A DNA stretch of 64,000 nucleotides from Nemertoderma westbladi (Eukaryota; Xenacoelomorpha; Nemertodermatida; Nemertodermatidae), in assembly GCA_032718475.1 (NCBI GenBank), contig JAUCBJ010009092.1, positions 184,337 through 248,336 on the forward strand. The letters are read 5' to 3'. The notes beneath the pieces were generated by a model. It made no database searches. It was not told the DNA's origin and saw only the letters and a list, made by a program, of their open reading frames with translations. Position 1 is the first letter of the stretch; each line of letters starts with the position of its first letter. The translations under genes were made by a program, and so were the position numbers. This document shows positions 26,601-36,500 of this stretch, one piece after another.

Positions 26601-27630
26601 ATGTTCGGTCTCCCTAGGAGAGATCTATGTTATGTGTAACAACCCGAAGTCGTTGGTACTCCTGTATGACTGGGTTTACAACGACGATGATGGCGGGGCC
26701 CCTCACCAGGACTGCGGCCCGTTGCGATGGTTGTCGCGGCTCGCTAAACTCAAACTGGAGAGTTTGGCGTCGTCTCGGTTCCCCGAGCAGGTTCGAGACG
26801 AGGCTGGCTTCCTGATTCCCCAGGGGAAGCCACCGCGCCACATCCAGCCACGGCCGCTGGACGCCACCAACGCCGCGGCAGCTCACACACTCGACCTGCT
26901 GAAGACCCGTCGCCGCAACACGCGGGTCTACAACCGACGCATCTTACCTTACAGTATCTCTTCCCACCGCACAATAATGCCGCGACCCACCGTAGTTCTA
27001 AGTCCCGCCAAACTGTCTGCCCCCATGGTGCTAAAGGACCGACAGTCGGACAGGCTTTCAGACAAGGCGGACAGACTTTCAGACCGACAGACAGACGGAC
27101 GGTTGGTAACACCGACTACCGATTTGTCCTCCATCCTTGGGGATTCCGCCAACGGGAATCCCACGACTATCGCTGACTACCCAACAACTATCGGTGACTA
27201 CCTTGTTTACGCGATGCGCAGTCACGGCATCAGTCCCGCCAAACAGAGCGGGACACTGTCCACGGGTGGTGGTGCTTCACCGGAGAATGCACCACTCACC
27301 ACCGATATGATAGTGGAAGTGGCGAACGACGGTAGTGGAGCGGTACCGAGTAGAACCGAGTCGGTTCTACTCGGTAGATCGGATCCGTTGATCCCGTTCC
27401 CGGACTCCTGTTCCGAGATCAGTCTCGGATCGCTTATCTCCGATCGCTCTCGACTTAGTTTCGATGAGGGATGCTCGAGGGACTCGTTTTTCGCGAAGCA
27501 CGCCGCCGACCTGGACATACAGGTCCAGGCGATGATTAACGAGAACAGCCTGGATTACATGTCTAAGTTCGAGGATTTGTTTAAACATCTGTCCGATAAT
27601 AGCTCTCTACACGCCTCATCCGACAAGTGA
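23626..27630 (+). CDS. CRAMP1: Protein cramped-like (SANT-domain chromatin regulator)
   Basis: CRAMP1 is a nuclear SANT-domain protein. Drosophila cramped is a Polycomb-group gene, and the family has been linked to expression of linker histone H1. The frame gives 1334 residues, close to the human protein in length. Residues about 121-185 hold the SANT-like block: KKKKSPWTTIEKDVFFEGL to RFYYYRTWHSLMK. Next come LFCLINYGEFRK, the GKGKNFKIKTPICPALKKL block and RCVQSIAQNPRLQITI. A further conserved block (SVSLGEIYVMCNNP, YDWVYND) lies near residue 990. The C-terminus keeps the family signature SRDSFFAKHAADLDIQVQ and MINENSLDYMSKFEDL. The middle is low complexity: Gly/His/Glu/Asp/Ser repeats (about 405-575) and NPPTDSPMG repeats (about 714-815). 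An in-frame TAA sits directly before the ATG at 23626, so this is the most upstream start. The gene is a single exon, unlike its many-exon vertebrate counterparts. Confidence 0.93.
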   Translation: MDTRPTRESISSLMVLTDDPLPTDKETLSPSIPNIHVGISSHCSFTTEFRQNPDHHENMPVLRSRIRRVRRFKGANSPQYQQVIASTEAKTSDDINNKQRISSDAKAQCDAVSMPVISPDPKKKKSPWTTIEKDVFFEGLKEYGKNFPRLQAFLSTKCKNLTGDVKAKESRCRFYYYRTWHSLMKSPELKLDPRASSIVRELFCLINYGEFRKYVPLNRGIDVKKGKRLNQLINKGHTVYRARGKGKNFKIKTPICPALKKLMTSQELTDVVETLPASITVSLLPKTMNAFRCVQSIAQNPRLQITIPLTKTIGNLLNFLSQKWSYMNANSPIVTLPIPDILRNGHLVLALDDSLRSSAVPVESYLSQRNSGYIVGLEDYMKIYGQCQPTETMTDDEDAYCGIPDVVGGSGGCERDSGGHEAEGGGCERDSGGHEAEGGGHERDCGGYEAESGERERDSGRHEAEGGGHEPYSGSGGHEWDSGGHELYSGGCEPDSGGCQLDIGGHDADSGGRVPYSGGCDPESGGCELDSGGCELDSGGRDRDVGERETESGGHEPESGGCDAESRGGREADRFIREPYSGERQTECEGRETESRNCVSDSVDQMEGSRDWVADTGRRVMDSVESRPDIYKLSDTEFTGKETDVITDIAADDNTFSQFVCIASDSYSPVKPSTADTIPPPPLPLTNPNLPTEFSLRTHSLSESNTRTVSQAPMNSGAQTYLPMVSSAPTYSSMDSNPPTYSPIDCNPPSALPTDCNPPTDSPMGSNPPTDLPTDCIPPTNSPMGGNPPTDSPMGGNPPTDSPMGGNPPTDPPTALPTESPVSCRSSNQLDTMSEFSMDLPDPMGTDSMGMVDQPVSREGVSGQPMGGSGQPMGVSSSLFSGLWDAYSPPLSKLPSSPPKIVSPSTLSSSIHKSSLPFKKRPVCREEPVQSVTTDRPAVTEDRTRRLSCTEPLRRKVYTMHDNGKVIEFKRLDPVSSEELDGLRASWSRNTECSVSLGEIYVMCNNPKSLVLLYDWVYNDDDGGAPHQDCGPLRWLSRLAKLKLESLASSRFPEQVRDEAGFLIPQGKPPRHIQPRPLDATNAAAAHTLDLLKTRRRNTRVYNRRILPYSISSHRTIMPRPTVVLSPAKLSAPMVLKDRQSDRLSDKADRLSDRQTDGRLVTPTTDLSSILGDSANGNPTTIADYPTTIGDYLVYAMRSHGISPAKQSGTLSTGGGASPENAPLTTDMIVEVANDGSGAVPSRTESVLLGRSDPLIPFPDSCSEISLGSLISDRSRLSFDEGCSRDSFFAKHAADLDIQVQAMINENSLDYMSKFEDLFKHLSDNSSLHASSDK
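24840..25345 (+). repeat. In-frame Gly/acidic repeat inside CRAMP1
   Basis: Codons are built round GGGGGATGTGAGC and GGACAGTGG, giving degenerate repeats such as GGHEADSGG and GGCERDSGG. Copies are 7-8 residues and vary in the residue after Gly-Gly (H, C, R, Y) and in the acidic core. Substitutions keep the frame and the composition, as expected for a translated repeat. The antisense frame is open for about 230 codons as a by-product. Confidence 0.8.
25765..26075 (+). repeat. In-frame Pro-rich repeat inside CRAMP1
   Basis: Tandem 39- and 30-bp related units encode NPPTDSPMG-like and NPPTDLPTDC-like segments. The last three copies, around GGCGGTAACCCGCCAACTG, are nearly identical and so recent. 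The reading frame is kept throughout. Confidence 0.75.
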
Positions 27631-27995
27631 ATATTGTGCATTATTATTGTGTAGTTATTTTATATTTCTATGTGTATATTTTCATTTATATATTCAGTTT
27701 AGTGTTCTATTAGTCCATTCCATTTAGGAGAAGATGGGGAAACATTTATTGGCAGTTGATACGAACCGAATTTTTCTGATTCTACAACATATTGCTAACG
27801 TCTATCGCCCCAATAATTGTTAATAACGATTTTTTTGCGAACCACGTTTAGCTTTACGATCGAGTGAACTCTCCTCTCCATATAGTTATCTCCATATTTT
27901 GGCTGTATCCCATTGAGTCACACAGCTTATATCACAATTATTTAAACTATTCTGGAACATCGCTATTTGGTACTTCTTCCCTGCTTTATTCTACG

Positions 27996-28001
27996 AATAA
28001 A
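27996..28001 (+). terminator. Possible CRAMP1 polyadenylation signal
   Basis: An AATAAA lies 366 bp after the CRAMP1 stop codon in AT-rich 3' DNA. The position is plausible for a 3' UTR, but no downstream GU-rich element is obvious. Confidence 0.3.
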
Positions 28002-30820
28002 CACACGATCAGCTAAATATATTTTTTATTCTTAAATTTTAATTATTCGTTCAAATACCCCAATTTTTCCCGGGGAAAAAAGTAGGATTTCGTCGATTTA
28101 ATTTTTTTCTTGAAGTTAAATATGAAAATCAGTAAATGATTTTGTAAAATATCATAAATTTTAATTATTGCGTAATTTGAGCGAAATCCATTCAATTACT
28201 CAAGAGTTATTGCTAGTTTAGTGTCTGTAAGGGGAACTCCAAAACGGAACTCAATATCCAATATTGGTTTAGGTATGTACGTACAGTACATGTACTGTAG
28301 TTAAGCGGCTCTCTAGTTACGTAATAAATATTCTAGAACGCTAAATCATTTAACATTAAGTAAGGCAACATCGGGAGTTGAAGAGTTCAATAATATGTAT
28401 AGCAGTAACTATGGAAACAATATAGTAAAATAACTATATCTCAATTTATTTTGTAATACTATATCATTCTTGGCGTTTAAGAATTAATGAACACCATAAA
28501 ACGTGAGACTTGAACAGCCAACTATAACACGTCTCAGGTCATCAGTGGAGTATTCGGACTCGCTCCAAATTAATATACAGTAGCAGGTTGTTAAGGGGAG
28601 TTTCGGGGAATTTTATATAAAATACATGTTTTTATAAAAAATACATGTTTTTATAAAAAATCTTTTTTTGTTTAAATTTTTAAAAACATACGGTAGCTGT
28701 TGAAGAATAGCCAAACTTGGACCATTTTAAAAAGGACCCAAAAAGGGCTACTTTTAGTACCTTTTGATCCAAAATGGCTCCTGAGGATTTTCAGCGAAAA
28801 TTTATTGGCAATTATATCCCGAACGAGTATACCAAATTTTAACTAATTTTAGTAAAAAATTCTGGAAAAATAGCGTTTGCAATATTGTTTTTACATAATG
28901 TATAAATAAATTTATCTCTATCTAAACTGCGACAACTATGGAGAAACGGGAAGCTCGCAAGGACCTCCTTTCCACTGCACTGTCTGAGCCTGCTTCACTC
29001 GACCTTGTAGTAGTAGTAGAAAATTGCGAATTAGTTCTGGGTTACTGTGTTACCCCGTATTTCACCCTAGATTGTGGAGTTTACCTTTAACTACTTGAGA
29101 TATATTTTGATTGATTTATAGTTCTCACCTTGTAGTATTACTTTTCTTTGTGTTTGTGGTCTGGGACAGTTTTCCACTTGTTATTAGATCTGCGCAACCT
29201 TTGAATGTGAACTCCTCGCTGAATGGGTTGTTGTATAATGTAATATTCTTAATGAATTCGGTATCATCGGGTTGGACGTTATTTGCAATGCATATTTGGT
29301 GTAGCAGCGATAGTGTCACGTATTCCTCCATCTGGGTAAAGTAAAAACTCGTCCGGTTTGTCTAATCCAAGATTCCATAATGGTCCTTTGATGATCTTGG
29401 TATGTATGGAAGTCAGATAAGGAGGGGGTGGGGGAGGGGGGTTAATTGTAAACAGATAGGTGAGGGCAGGGGGGATCCTGGACGCAATCAAAAAGCACTC
29501 CTCCCCAGTGGAAAATCGACGTGACACGAATATATTCCATGCCCCGGAGATTAGGGGGATTTTCGGACGACTCTTCGATATATCACTTTCAGCGTTTCAA
29601 AATTGATTGGTTTAGGCTAAAATTTTGAATATAGGTGCCTAAGATGCTATTCTACATGACAGGTCAGAAAAATTTTATTTTTCGCTATTTAATATTAGTT
29701 AATACTAGTTAACAATAAATAAAACTTGGTTGCGTTTAATTTTTTATATGATAGATCAACGATGGGGCAACATAACTATCAGACGAAATTTTGTGAAAAT
29801 AATTCTGCACCTCTAGGTGGCGCTGCAAATTTATGGTAATTTTTTAGGCTTTTTATAAATAGTATTAAATTTTATTAACAAAAAATTTCATTTAGTTGTC
29901 TGATACTTCTATGCAGGGTAGCTATCTAGACACCCACAGAAAGTTTCAGACTGATTACTCAAAATTGTAGAAGTAGTAGGGTTTTGAAGTTGACAATTTC
30001 ATAGAAAAAATATTTGGAGATAATCGACCTTTCATTATACATAGTAATAGTAATTTCAATAGGAATCCCTAAATGGAAATTGTTATAACTTAAAAACTAA
30101 AAGAGCTATTAAATTGCGGTTTTCAGATATGAAAACACCATTCAATGGTGCATTATAATAGATCATAAAAAATACTGGTGTATTTATGTATTTGTTAACG
30201 TGTATTTATTAAATAGAATAAATGGCCTTCAGCGAACAATAATTCTTGTAATCTTTGAACGCCTATATCTCAGTTGTTTCTCAACGAAATTCAGATATTG
30301 TTACATATTTGGAATCCTTGCAACGCAAGCTTTCTAATGATATCTATAAAGCGAGGTTAATGTGAAGAATGGCGATGATAGGAGATGTGCAATTTCGCTA
30401 AAGACACTTTTTTAAAACCCTCATAAAAAATTTAAAGGCGTAATAGAAAATTCCGGCTTCATGGTAACAACCACGGTGAGTTGAACTAGTTGTGTTTTAA
30501 ATTTTAAGCAATATAATAAAGATTTGTAGAAAAATTTGGGGGGGGGGGATCCGTGTCATCAGAAACTGACACTATATTACGGGTCATGGTGTATATAAAG
30601 TAAAAATGTTCTAGAACGTTAGCTAGTGTCATTTTTTGCCTTTATAGGTCGCTATTTGAAGTCGGCCTACTACAGTAGTTAGTTATTTAAATAATATTAT
30701 TGCTTCAAATGAATCACCAAACTTAGATATAAAATAAAAAGAACAAGAAAGTTGCTGCGAACAATTTGGAGAATCAAGCGCTTATACTGTAATATACTAA
30801 TTAACTTTAGAGAGTACGTT
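28002..30820. other. AT-rich intergenic region between CRAMP1 and the dynein light-chain gene
   Basis: No gene is recognised apart from one candidate exon on the minus strand (29129-29331). A G11 run lies at 30538-30548. A motif at 29810-29824, CCTCTAGGTGGCGCT, resembles a CTCF core. AATAGAATAAATGGCCT at 30213-30229 also occurs in the 3' tail of the retroelement near 20683, so part of 29600-30430 may be retroelement 3' UTR. Confidence 0.45.
29129..29331 (-). CDS. Candidate unassigned exon
   Basis: On the minus strand a pyrimidine-rich acceptor (TTTTTACTTTACCCAG) leads straight into ATG GAG GAA at 29331. The frame stays open for 67 codons and ends at a consensus donor, ACAAG|GTGAGA, after 29129. 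The 203-nt exon would leave phase 2. The product begins MEEYVTLSLLHQIC and matches no family I recognise. Partner exons were not found, so this may be an exon of an unrecognised gene, transposon-derived sequence or chance. Confidence 0.25.
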
Positions 30821-31375
30821 ATGGCGAGTCAAGGAGTCCGAGTTGAGTTTCATGGGATGCCGGCAGCTGAGGACGAAGTCTCGGAATGCGATGTGGCCAC
30901 CGACAAACCTAAACCGAAGAAGAAACTTCGATCGAGGTTGTATTCGGTTGTATTCGCTTCGATGCTGAGTAGATGTGGTCTCAGCACGTTATCTACGGAT
31001 GAGTCTAACAGAATGCGGAATAAACGACCGAACACATACAGACTGGACCCGACACAACGGTTCCCTACTGATAGGGTCAGTAGGATGATGTGTCTACTGC
31101 TGCAGAACAGACTGTCTGCCTGTCGTTACGACCCGGACACCTCCCCCGGATTGGTTAAGGAACTCGCAGACACCATAAAGGTGGCCTGTAAGAAACAGGT
31201 TTGGTACGGGTACAAATACGTCGCTATGGTAACCATAGGACAAGCGAGCGAGATTGGCGTCGTTAGCGCGTCTCAGTTTCTCTGGAGCAGCACCACTGAC
31301 AGGTACGCCACCGCCACCTACAAAAACGCCACTCTATTCGCCCACGCAATTATCTACGCTGTTTACCAAGAATAA
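30821..31375 (+). CDS. DYNLT5: Tctex1 domain-containing dynein light chain (DYNLT5/TCTEX1D1-like)
   Basis: The 184-residue product has a basic N-terminal extension (KPKPKKKLRSRL) and then NTYRLDPTQRFPTDRV, the usual lead-in of TCTEX1D1-type proteins. A Tctex-1 fold follows (about residues 75-184): LLQNRLSACRYDP, LVKELADTIK, YKYVAMVTIGQASEIG, SQFLWSSTTDRYA and FAHAIIYAVYQE at the very end. Such light chains bind dynein intermediate chain and link cargo or axonemal partners to the motor in the cytoplasm or cilia. I chose ATG 30821 rather than an in-frame ATG 69 bp upstream, because the upstream 23 residues look like translated UTR. The symbol is tentative within the DYNLT family. The gene is a single exon and intact, with vertebrate homologues spread over several exons. 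Confidence 0.85.
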   Translation: MASQGVRVEFHGMPAAEDEVSECDVATDKPKPKKKLRSRLYSVVFASMLSRCGLSTLSTDESNRMRNKRPNTYRLDPTQRFPTDRVSRMMCLLLQNRLSACRYDPDTSPGLVKELADTIKVACKKQVWYGYKYVAMVTIGQASEIGVVSASQFLWSSTTDRYATATYKNATLFAHAIIYAVYQE

Positions 31376-31879
31376 CAGTAGACCGCGGATAAAAAGCTCA
31401 AGTTATTTTATAACGAAAATAATACTTTTTATTAAAATTAGAAGTTCCTTTGGTATTTTATTTATAATAATTATATATTGATGATTAAAAAGTTTATATT
31501 TGTGCATTTATCGAATTGAGAGTAATTCTGGGACTTTACTTTTTTCAACTTTTAGCCCATTTAGACTGACTGTGAAATAAATACAATGCAAGAAAGCTCT
31601 GAATCCCAATCGGTCCGCTAACAAAAATAAACGCTTCTCAGACAACCGTTGATTACAACTTCGTTCTGAACTATCTGTGCTTTTGGAACTTGTTAATTGT
31701 TTTAGTTTAGAAAGAAACCTACAGTACCACAGACCGTAACATACTACATGGAAAACGTTCAGAAGTAAACGGAAATTATAGCATAGCCATATAAAATTCA
31801 AATGATCCACGGTCTAAAACCTTCAGATTGCCCCACAAGAGTTGTAGCCGCTGGAGAAATCTCTCAGACTTTGCAGAAC
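31376..31879. other. 3' flank of the dynein light-chain gene
   Basis: AT-rich DNA with no recognised coding content. A minus-strand ORF of 100 codons (31508-31810) has no family features and is not supported as a gene. Confidence 0.4.
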
Positions 31880-32330
31880 TTCTCTTTGCAGATGACTTCC
31901 CTACTTCTTTGAAAGGGACCGTAAGAAGTAATATTTATTTGCAGATGTTACAGATGTTTTTGTACCTAGCATTGGCGAAAGCAGAGATGTTGTCTTCCAG
32001 CAAGACGGTGTTCCACCACATTGGGGACTAATTGTGCGGGTGTACTTGAATGATGTGTTTCCTGGTAGATGGATTGGCCGAAATGGTCCGATAACATGCC
32101 GCCCTAGGTCACCTGACCAAACCCCATGTGACTTTTACTTGTGAGGTCATCTAAAGAACATTGTGTACATCCAGCCTCTTGCCTACCTCATCGAACTGTG
32201 AATTGCATGCAATTAGTGATGCGTTTCAATCTATACCTACTGCTCTCCTCCAGAACTGCTACACTGGGCTAATCCGCAGACAGGGTAAGGCACAGAATGT
32301 CAGCGGGGGACACATCGATGTTTACAGCCA
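31880..32330 (+). pseudogene. Broken DDE transposase (IS630/Tc1-mariner-type) fragment
   Basis: Frames joined by at least one frameshift and stops show the catalytic half of a mariner/IS630-like transposase. In order they are a TVRSNIYLQMLQMFL segment, FQQDGVPPHWGLIVRVYL with the second catalytic Asp (about 31995-32050), VFPGRWIGRNGPI, then SPDQTPCDFYL followed by an in-frame TGA where Trp is usual, and HLKNIVYIQPL. A C-terminal piece in another frame reads HAISDAF to GGHIDVY. The N-terminal DNA-binding part is missing. It is a dead copy about 500 bp downstream of the dynein light-chain gene; its TIRs were not located. Confidence 0.7.
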
Positions 32331-33511
32331 AATCAAATATAGTATGACTAGTTTACAAATTAAAATTGTCTTCCTAATGATACCAACATCTCAAAACAAT
32401 CTAGGAATTTTCCAAAACATTCTTCAATGGCAATAATTGCAAATGTCTCATTCGTTCCATATAAATTTTAAAAAACGTGATAATGAAAGTGTCTGGAGCC
32501 ACTAAAAGCAGGAGGTTTCCATTGCAACGAAATCATTCAACACCCATGGCAATCTTAAGTTAGTGTAATTCCTTAACAATCTAAAAAACTTAAAATTTTT
32601 ACGCTTAAAATTAATTATTAATGCATCTTTCGAAAACCATTGTTTCTTTATGAACTGCGTCATGGGGTTACCATAGCAACATAATTGTTTCTAACAAGTT
32701 TATTTCTTTAAGTTAGCACTCTATCTTTCTAATGATACCAATAATCCCGAATTATAATAATTAAGGAGCAGCGGAGTTATTTGAAAACAAAACCATGTCA
32801 AATTTTGTAGGACATCCCGTACAATACAATTGATAAATTAGTTTGAATAAAGCGCTGCTGTGCAAAACTGGACCTCTCACAACACTCAAATCACCCCGAA
32901 GTGGCTCAAACTAGTTATTTCGTAACACATGATGAATTCCCATCACATGATTTTATTCTTTTATTTGGGATTGTAGAGAGTAAGTATCCTTCGGGGAGAA
33001 CATTATTGATATTATTCCTAGGAAACACCCATCCAAACGAACGTTATTGGCTGTCTATATTACATCACCCATCATCCTTGTTTAGGCGTTGGCAGGCCTC
33101 ACCCACAAGAACAGCCAATAGCATATAAGAATTTTCCGTTTACCTAGTTACTACTGGTTCACCTCAGTATACTATGTCATCGCGAACTGGTTTTTGGTGG
33201 GAATAACCTGTTCGTCAACAACACTGTTAACGAAATTATCAGGCTGATCTTTTTAAAAGCAGACTGAATAGTTTAGTCGCATTATTTTGTTACGTTATTT
33301 GAAATTACTTAGAGTTCTTGTGATCCGTAATTAATTTATACGCTTAACATCCAAATGAATATGAACGTTATTTAAAAAAACCTTTTAATTTAAATAAGAG
33401 ATTTTCTGTATTCTGCGAAAAAATCTGAGGTTTCTCACGACACAACGTTTTCTCAAGAGATCGAGCCTTGAAAATGATTATAGAGTGCAATCCCAAAGGG
33501 AGATAGAGAAC
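32331..33511. other. AT-rich DNA between transposase remnant and the 20-bp array
   Basis: The left part may be the 3' end of the dead DDE element: a stretch near 32805 reads as a late echo of the DDE element tail. No gene, RNA or strong repeat is seen in the rest. Confidence 0.4.
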
Positions 33512-36500
33512 GGTTAACTACAAACTGGTGAACAGCACTATAAACTGGTTAACAGCACTACAAACTGGTGAACAGCACTATAAACTGGTTAACAGCACTA
33601 CAAACTGGTGAACAGCACTACAAACTGGTGAACAGCTCTACAAACTGGTGAACAGCACTACAAACTGGTGAACAGCACTATAAACTGGTTAACAGCACTA
33701 CAAACTGGTTAACAGCACTACAAACTGGTGAACAGCACTACAAACTGGTGAACAGCTCTACAAACTGGTTAACAGCACAGCACTACAAACTGGTGAACAG
33801 AACTACAAACTGGTGAACAGCTCTACAAACTGGTGAACAGCACTACAAACTGGTGAACAGCTCTACAAACTGGTGAACAGCACTATAAACTGGTTAACAG
33901 CACTACAAACTGGTTAACAGCACTACAAACTGGTTAACAGCACTACAAACTGGTGAACAGCTCTACAAACTGGTGAACAGCACTATAAACTTGTGAACAG
34001 CACTACAAACTGGTGAACAGCACTACAAACTGGTGAACAGCACTACAAACTGGTGAACAGCACTATAAACTGGTTAACAGCACTACAAACTGGTTAACAG
34101 CACTACAAACTGGTGAACAGCACTACAAACTGGTGAACAGCTCTACAAACTGGTGAACAGCACTACAAACTGGTGAACAGCTCTACAAACTGGTGAACAG
34201 CACTATAAACTGGTTAACAGCACTACAAACTGGTTAACAGCACTACAAACTGGTGAACAGCGCTATAAACTGGTTAACAGCACTACAAACTGGTGAACAG
34301 CTCTACAAACTGGTGAACAGCACTACAAACTGGTGAACAGCACTACAAACTGGTTAACAGCACAGCACTACAAACTGGTGAACAGAACTACAAACTGGTG
34401 AACAGCTCTACAAACTGGTGAACAGCACTACAAACTGGTGAACAGCTCTACAAACTGGTGAACAGCACTATAAACTGGTTAACAGCACTACAAACTGGTT
34501 AACAGCACTACAAACTGGTTAACAGCACTACAAACTGGTGAACAGCTCTACAAACTGGTGAACAGCACTATAAACTTGTGAACAGCACTACAAACTGGTG
34601 AACAGCACTACAAACTGGTGAACAGCACTACAAACTGGTGAACAGCACTATAAACTTGTGAACAGCACTACAAACTTGTGAACAGCACTATAAACTGGTT
34701 AACAGCACAGCACTACAAACTGGTGAACAGCACTACAAACTGGTGAACAGCACTATAAACTGGTTAACAGCACTACAAACTGGTTAACAGCACTACAAAC
34801 TGGTGAACAGCACTACAAACTGGTGAACAGCTCTACAAACTGGTTAACAGCACAGCACTACAAACTGGTGAACAGAACTACAAACTGGTGAACAGCTCTA
34901 CAAACTGGTGAACAGCACTACAAACTGGTGAACAGCTCTACAAACTGGTGAACAGCACTATAAACTGGTTAACAGCACTACAAACTGGTTAACAGCACTA
35001 CAAACTGGTTAACAGCACTACAAACTGGTGAACAGCTCTACAAACTGGTGAACAGCACTATAAACTTGTGAACAGCACTATAAACTGGTTAACAGCACAG
35101 CACTACAAACTGGTGAACAACACTACAAACTGGTGAACAGCTCTACAAACTGGTGAACAGCACTACAAACTGGTGAACAGCTCTACAAACTGGTGAACAG
35201 CACTATAAACTGGTTAACAGCACTACAAACTGGTTAACAGCACTACAAACTGGTGAACAGCGCTATAAACTGGTTAACAGCACTACAAACTGGTGAACAG
35301 CTCTACAAACTGGTGAACAGCACTACAAACTGGTGAACAGCACTACAAACTGGTTAACAGCACAGCACTACAAACTGGTGAACAGAACTACAAACTGGTG
35401 AACAGCTCTACAAACTGGTGAACAGCACTACAAACTGGTGAACAGCTCTACAAACTGGTGAACAGCACTATAAACTGGTTAACAGCACTACAAACTGGTT
35501 AACAGCACTACAAACTGGTTAACAGCACTACAAACTGGTGAACAGCTCTACAAACTGGTGAACAGCACTATAAACTTGTGAACAGCACTACAAACTGGTG
35601 AACAGCACTACAAACTGGTGAACAGCACTACAAACTGGTGAACAGCACTATAAACTTGTGAACAGCACTACAAACTTGTGAACAGCACTATAAACTGGTT
35701 AACAGCACAGCACTACAAACTGGTGAACAGCACTATAAACTTGTGAACAGCACTACAAACTGGTTAACAGCTCTACAAACTGGTGAACAACACTACAAAC
35801 TGGTGAACAGCACTACAAACTGGTGAACAGCTCTACAAACTGGTGAACAGCACTATAAACTGGTTAACAGCACAGCACTACAAACTGGTGAACAGCACTA
35901 TAAACTTGTGAACAGCACTACAAACTGGTTAACAGCTCTACAAACTGGTGAACAGCACTACAAACTGGTGAACAGCTCTACAAACTGGTGAACAGCTCTA
36001 CAAACTGGTGAACAGCACTACAAAATGGTGAACAGCACTACAAACTGGTGAACAGCACTACAAACTGGTGAACAGCACTACAAACTGGTGAACAGTACTA
36101 CAAACTGGTGAACAGCACTACAAACTGGTGAACAACACTACAAACTGGTGAACAGCACTACAAACTGGTGAACAGCACTATAAACTTGTGAACAGCACTA
36201 TAAACTGGTGAACAGCACTATAAACTGGTGAACAGCACTACAAACTGGTGAACAGCACTACAAACTGGTGAACAGCACTACAAACTGGTGAACAGCACTA
36301 TAAACTGGTGAACAGCACTATAAACTGGTGAACAGCACTATAAACTGGTGAACAGCACTACAAACTGGTGAACAGCACTACAAACTGGTGAACAGCACTA
36401 CAAACTGGTGAACGCACTACAAACTGGTGAACAGCACTACAAACTGGTGAACAGCACTACAAACTGGTGAACAGCACTATAAACTGGTTAACAGCACTAC

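Noticed and set aside
32901-33128. 75-codon ORF downstream of the dead transposase
   Set aside because: No domain, no splice context and ordinary length for chance in this DNA.
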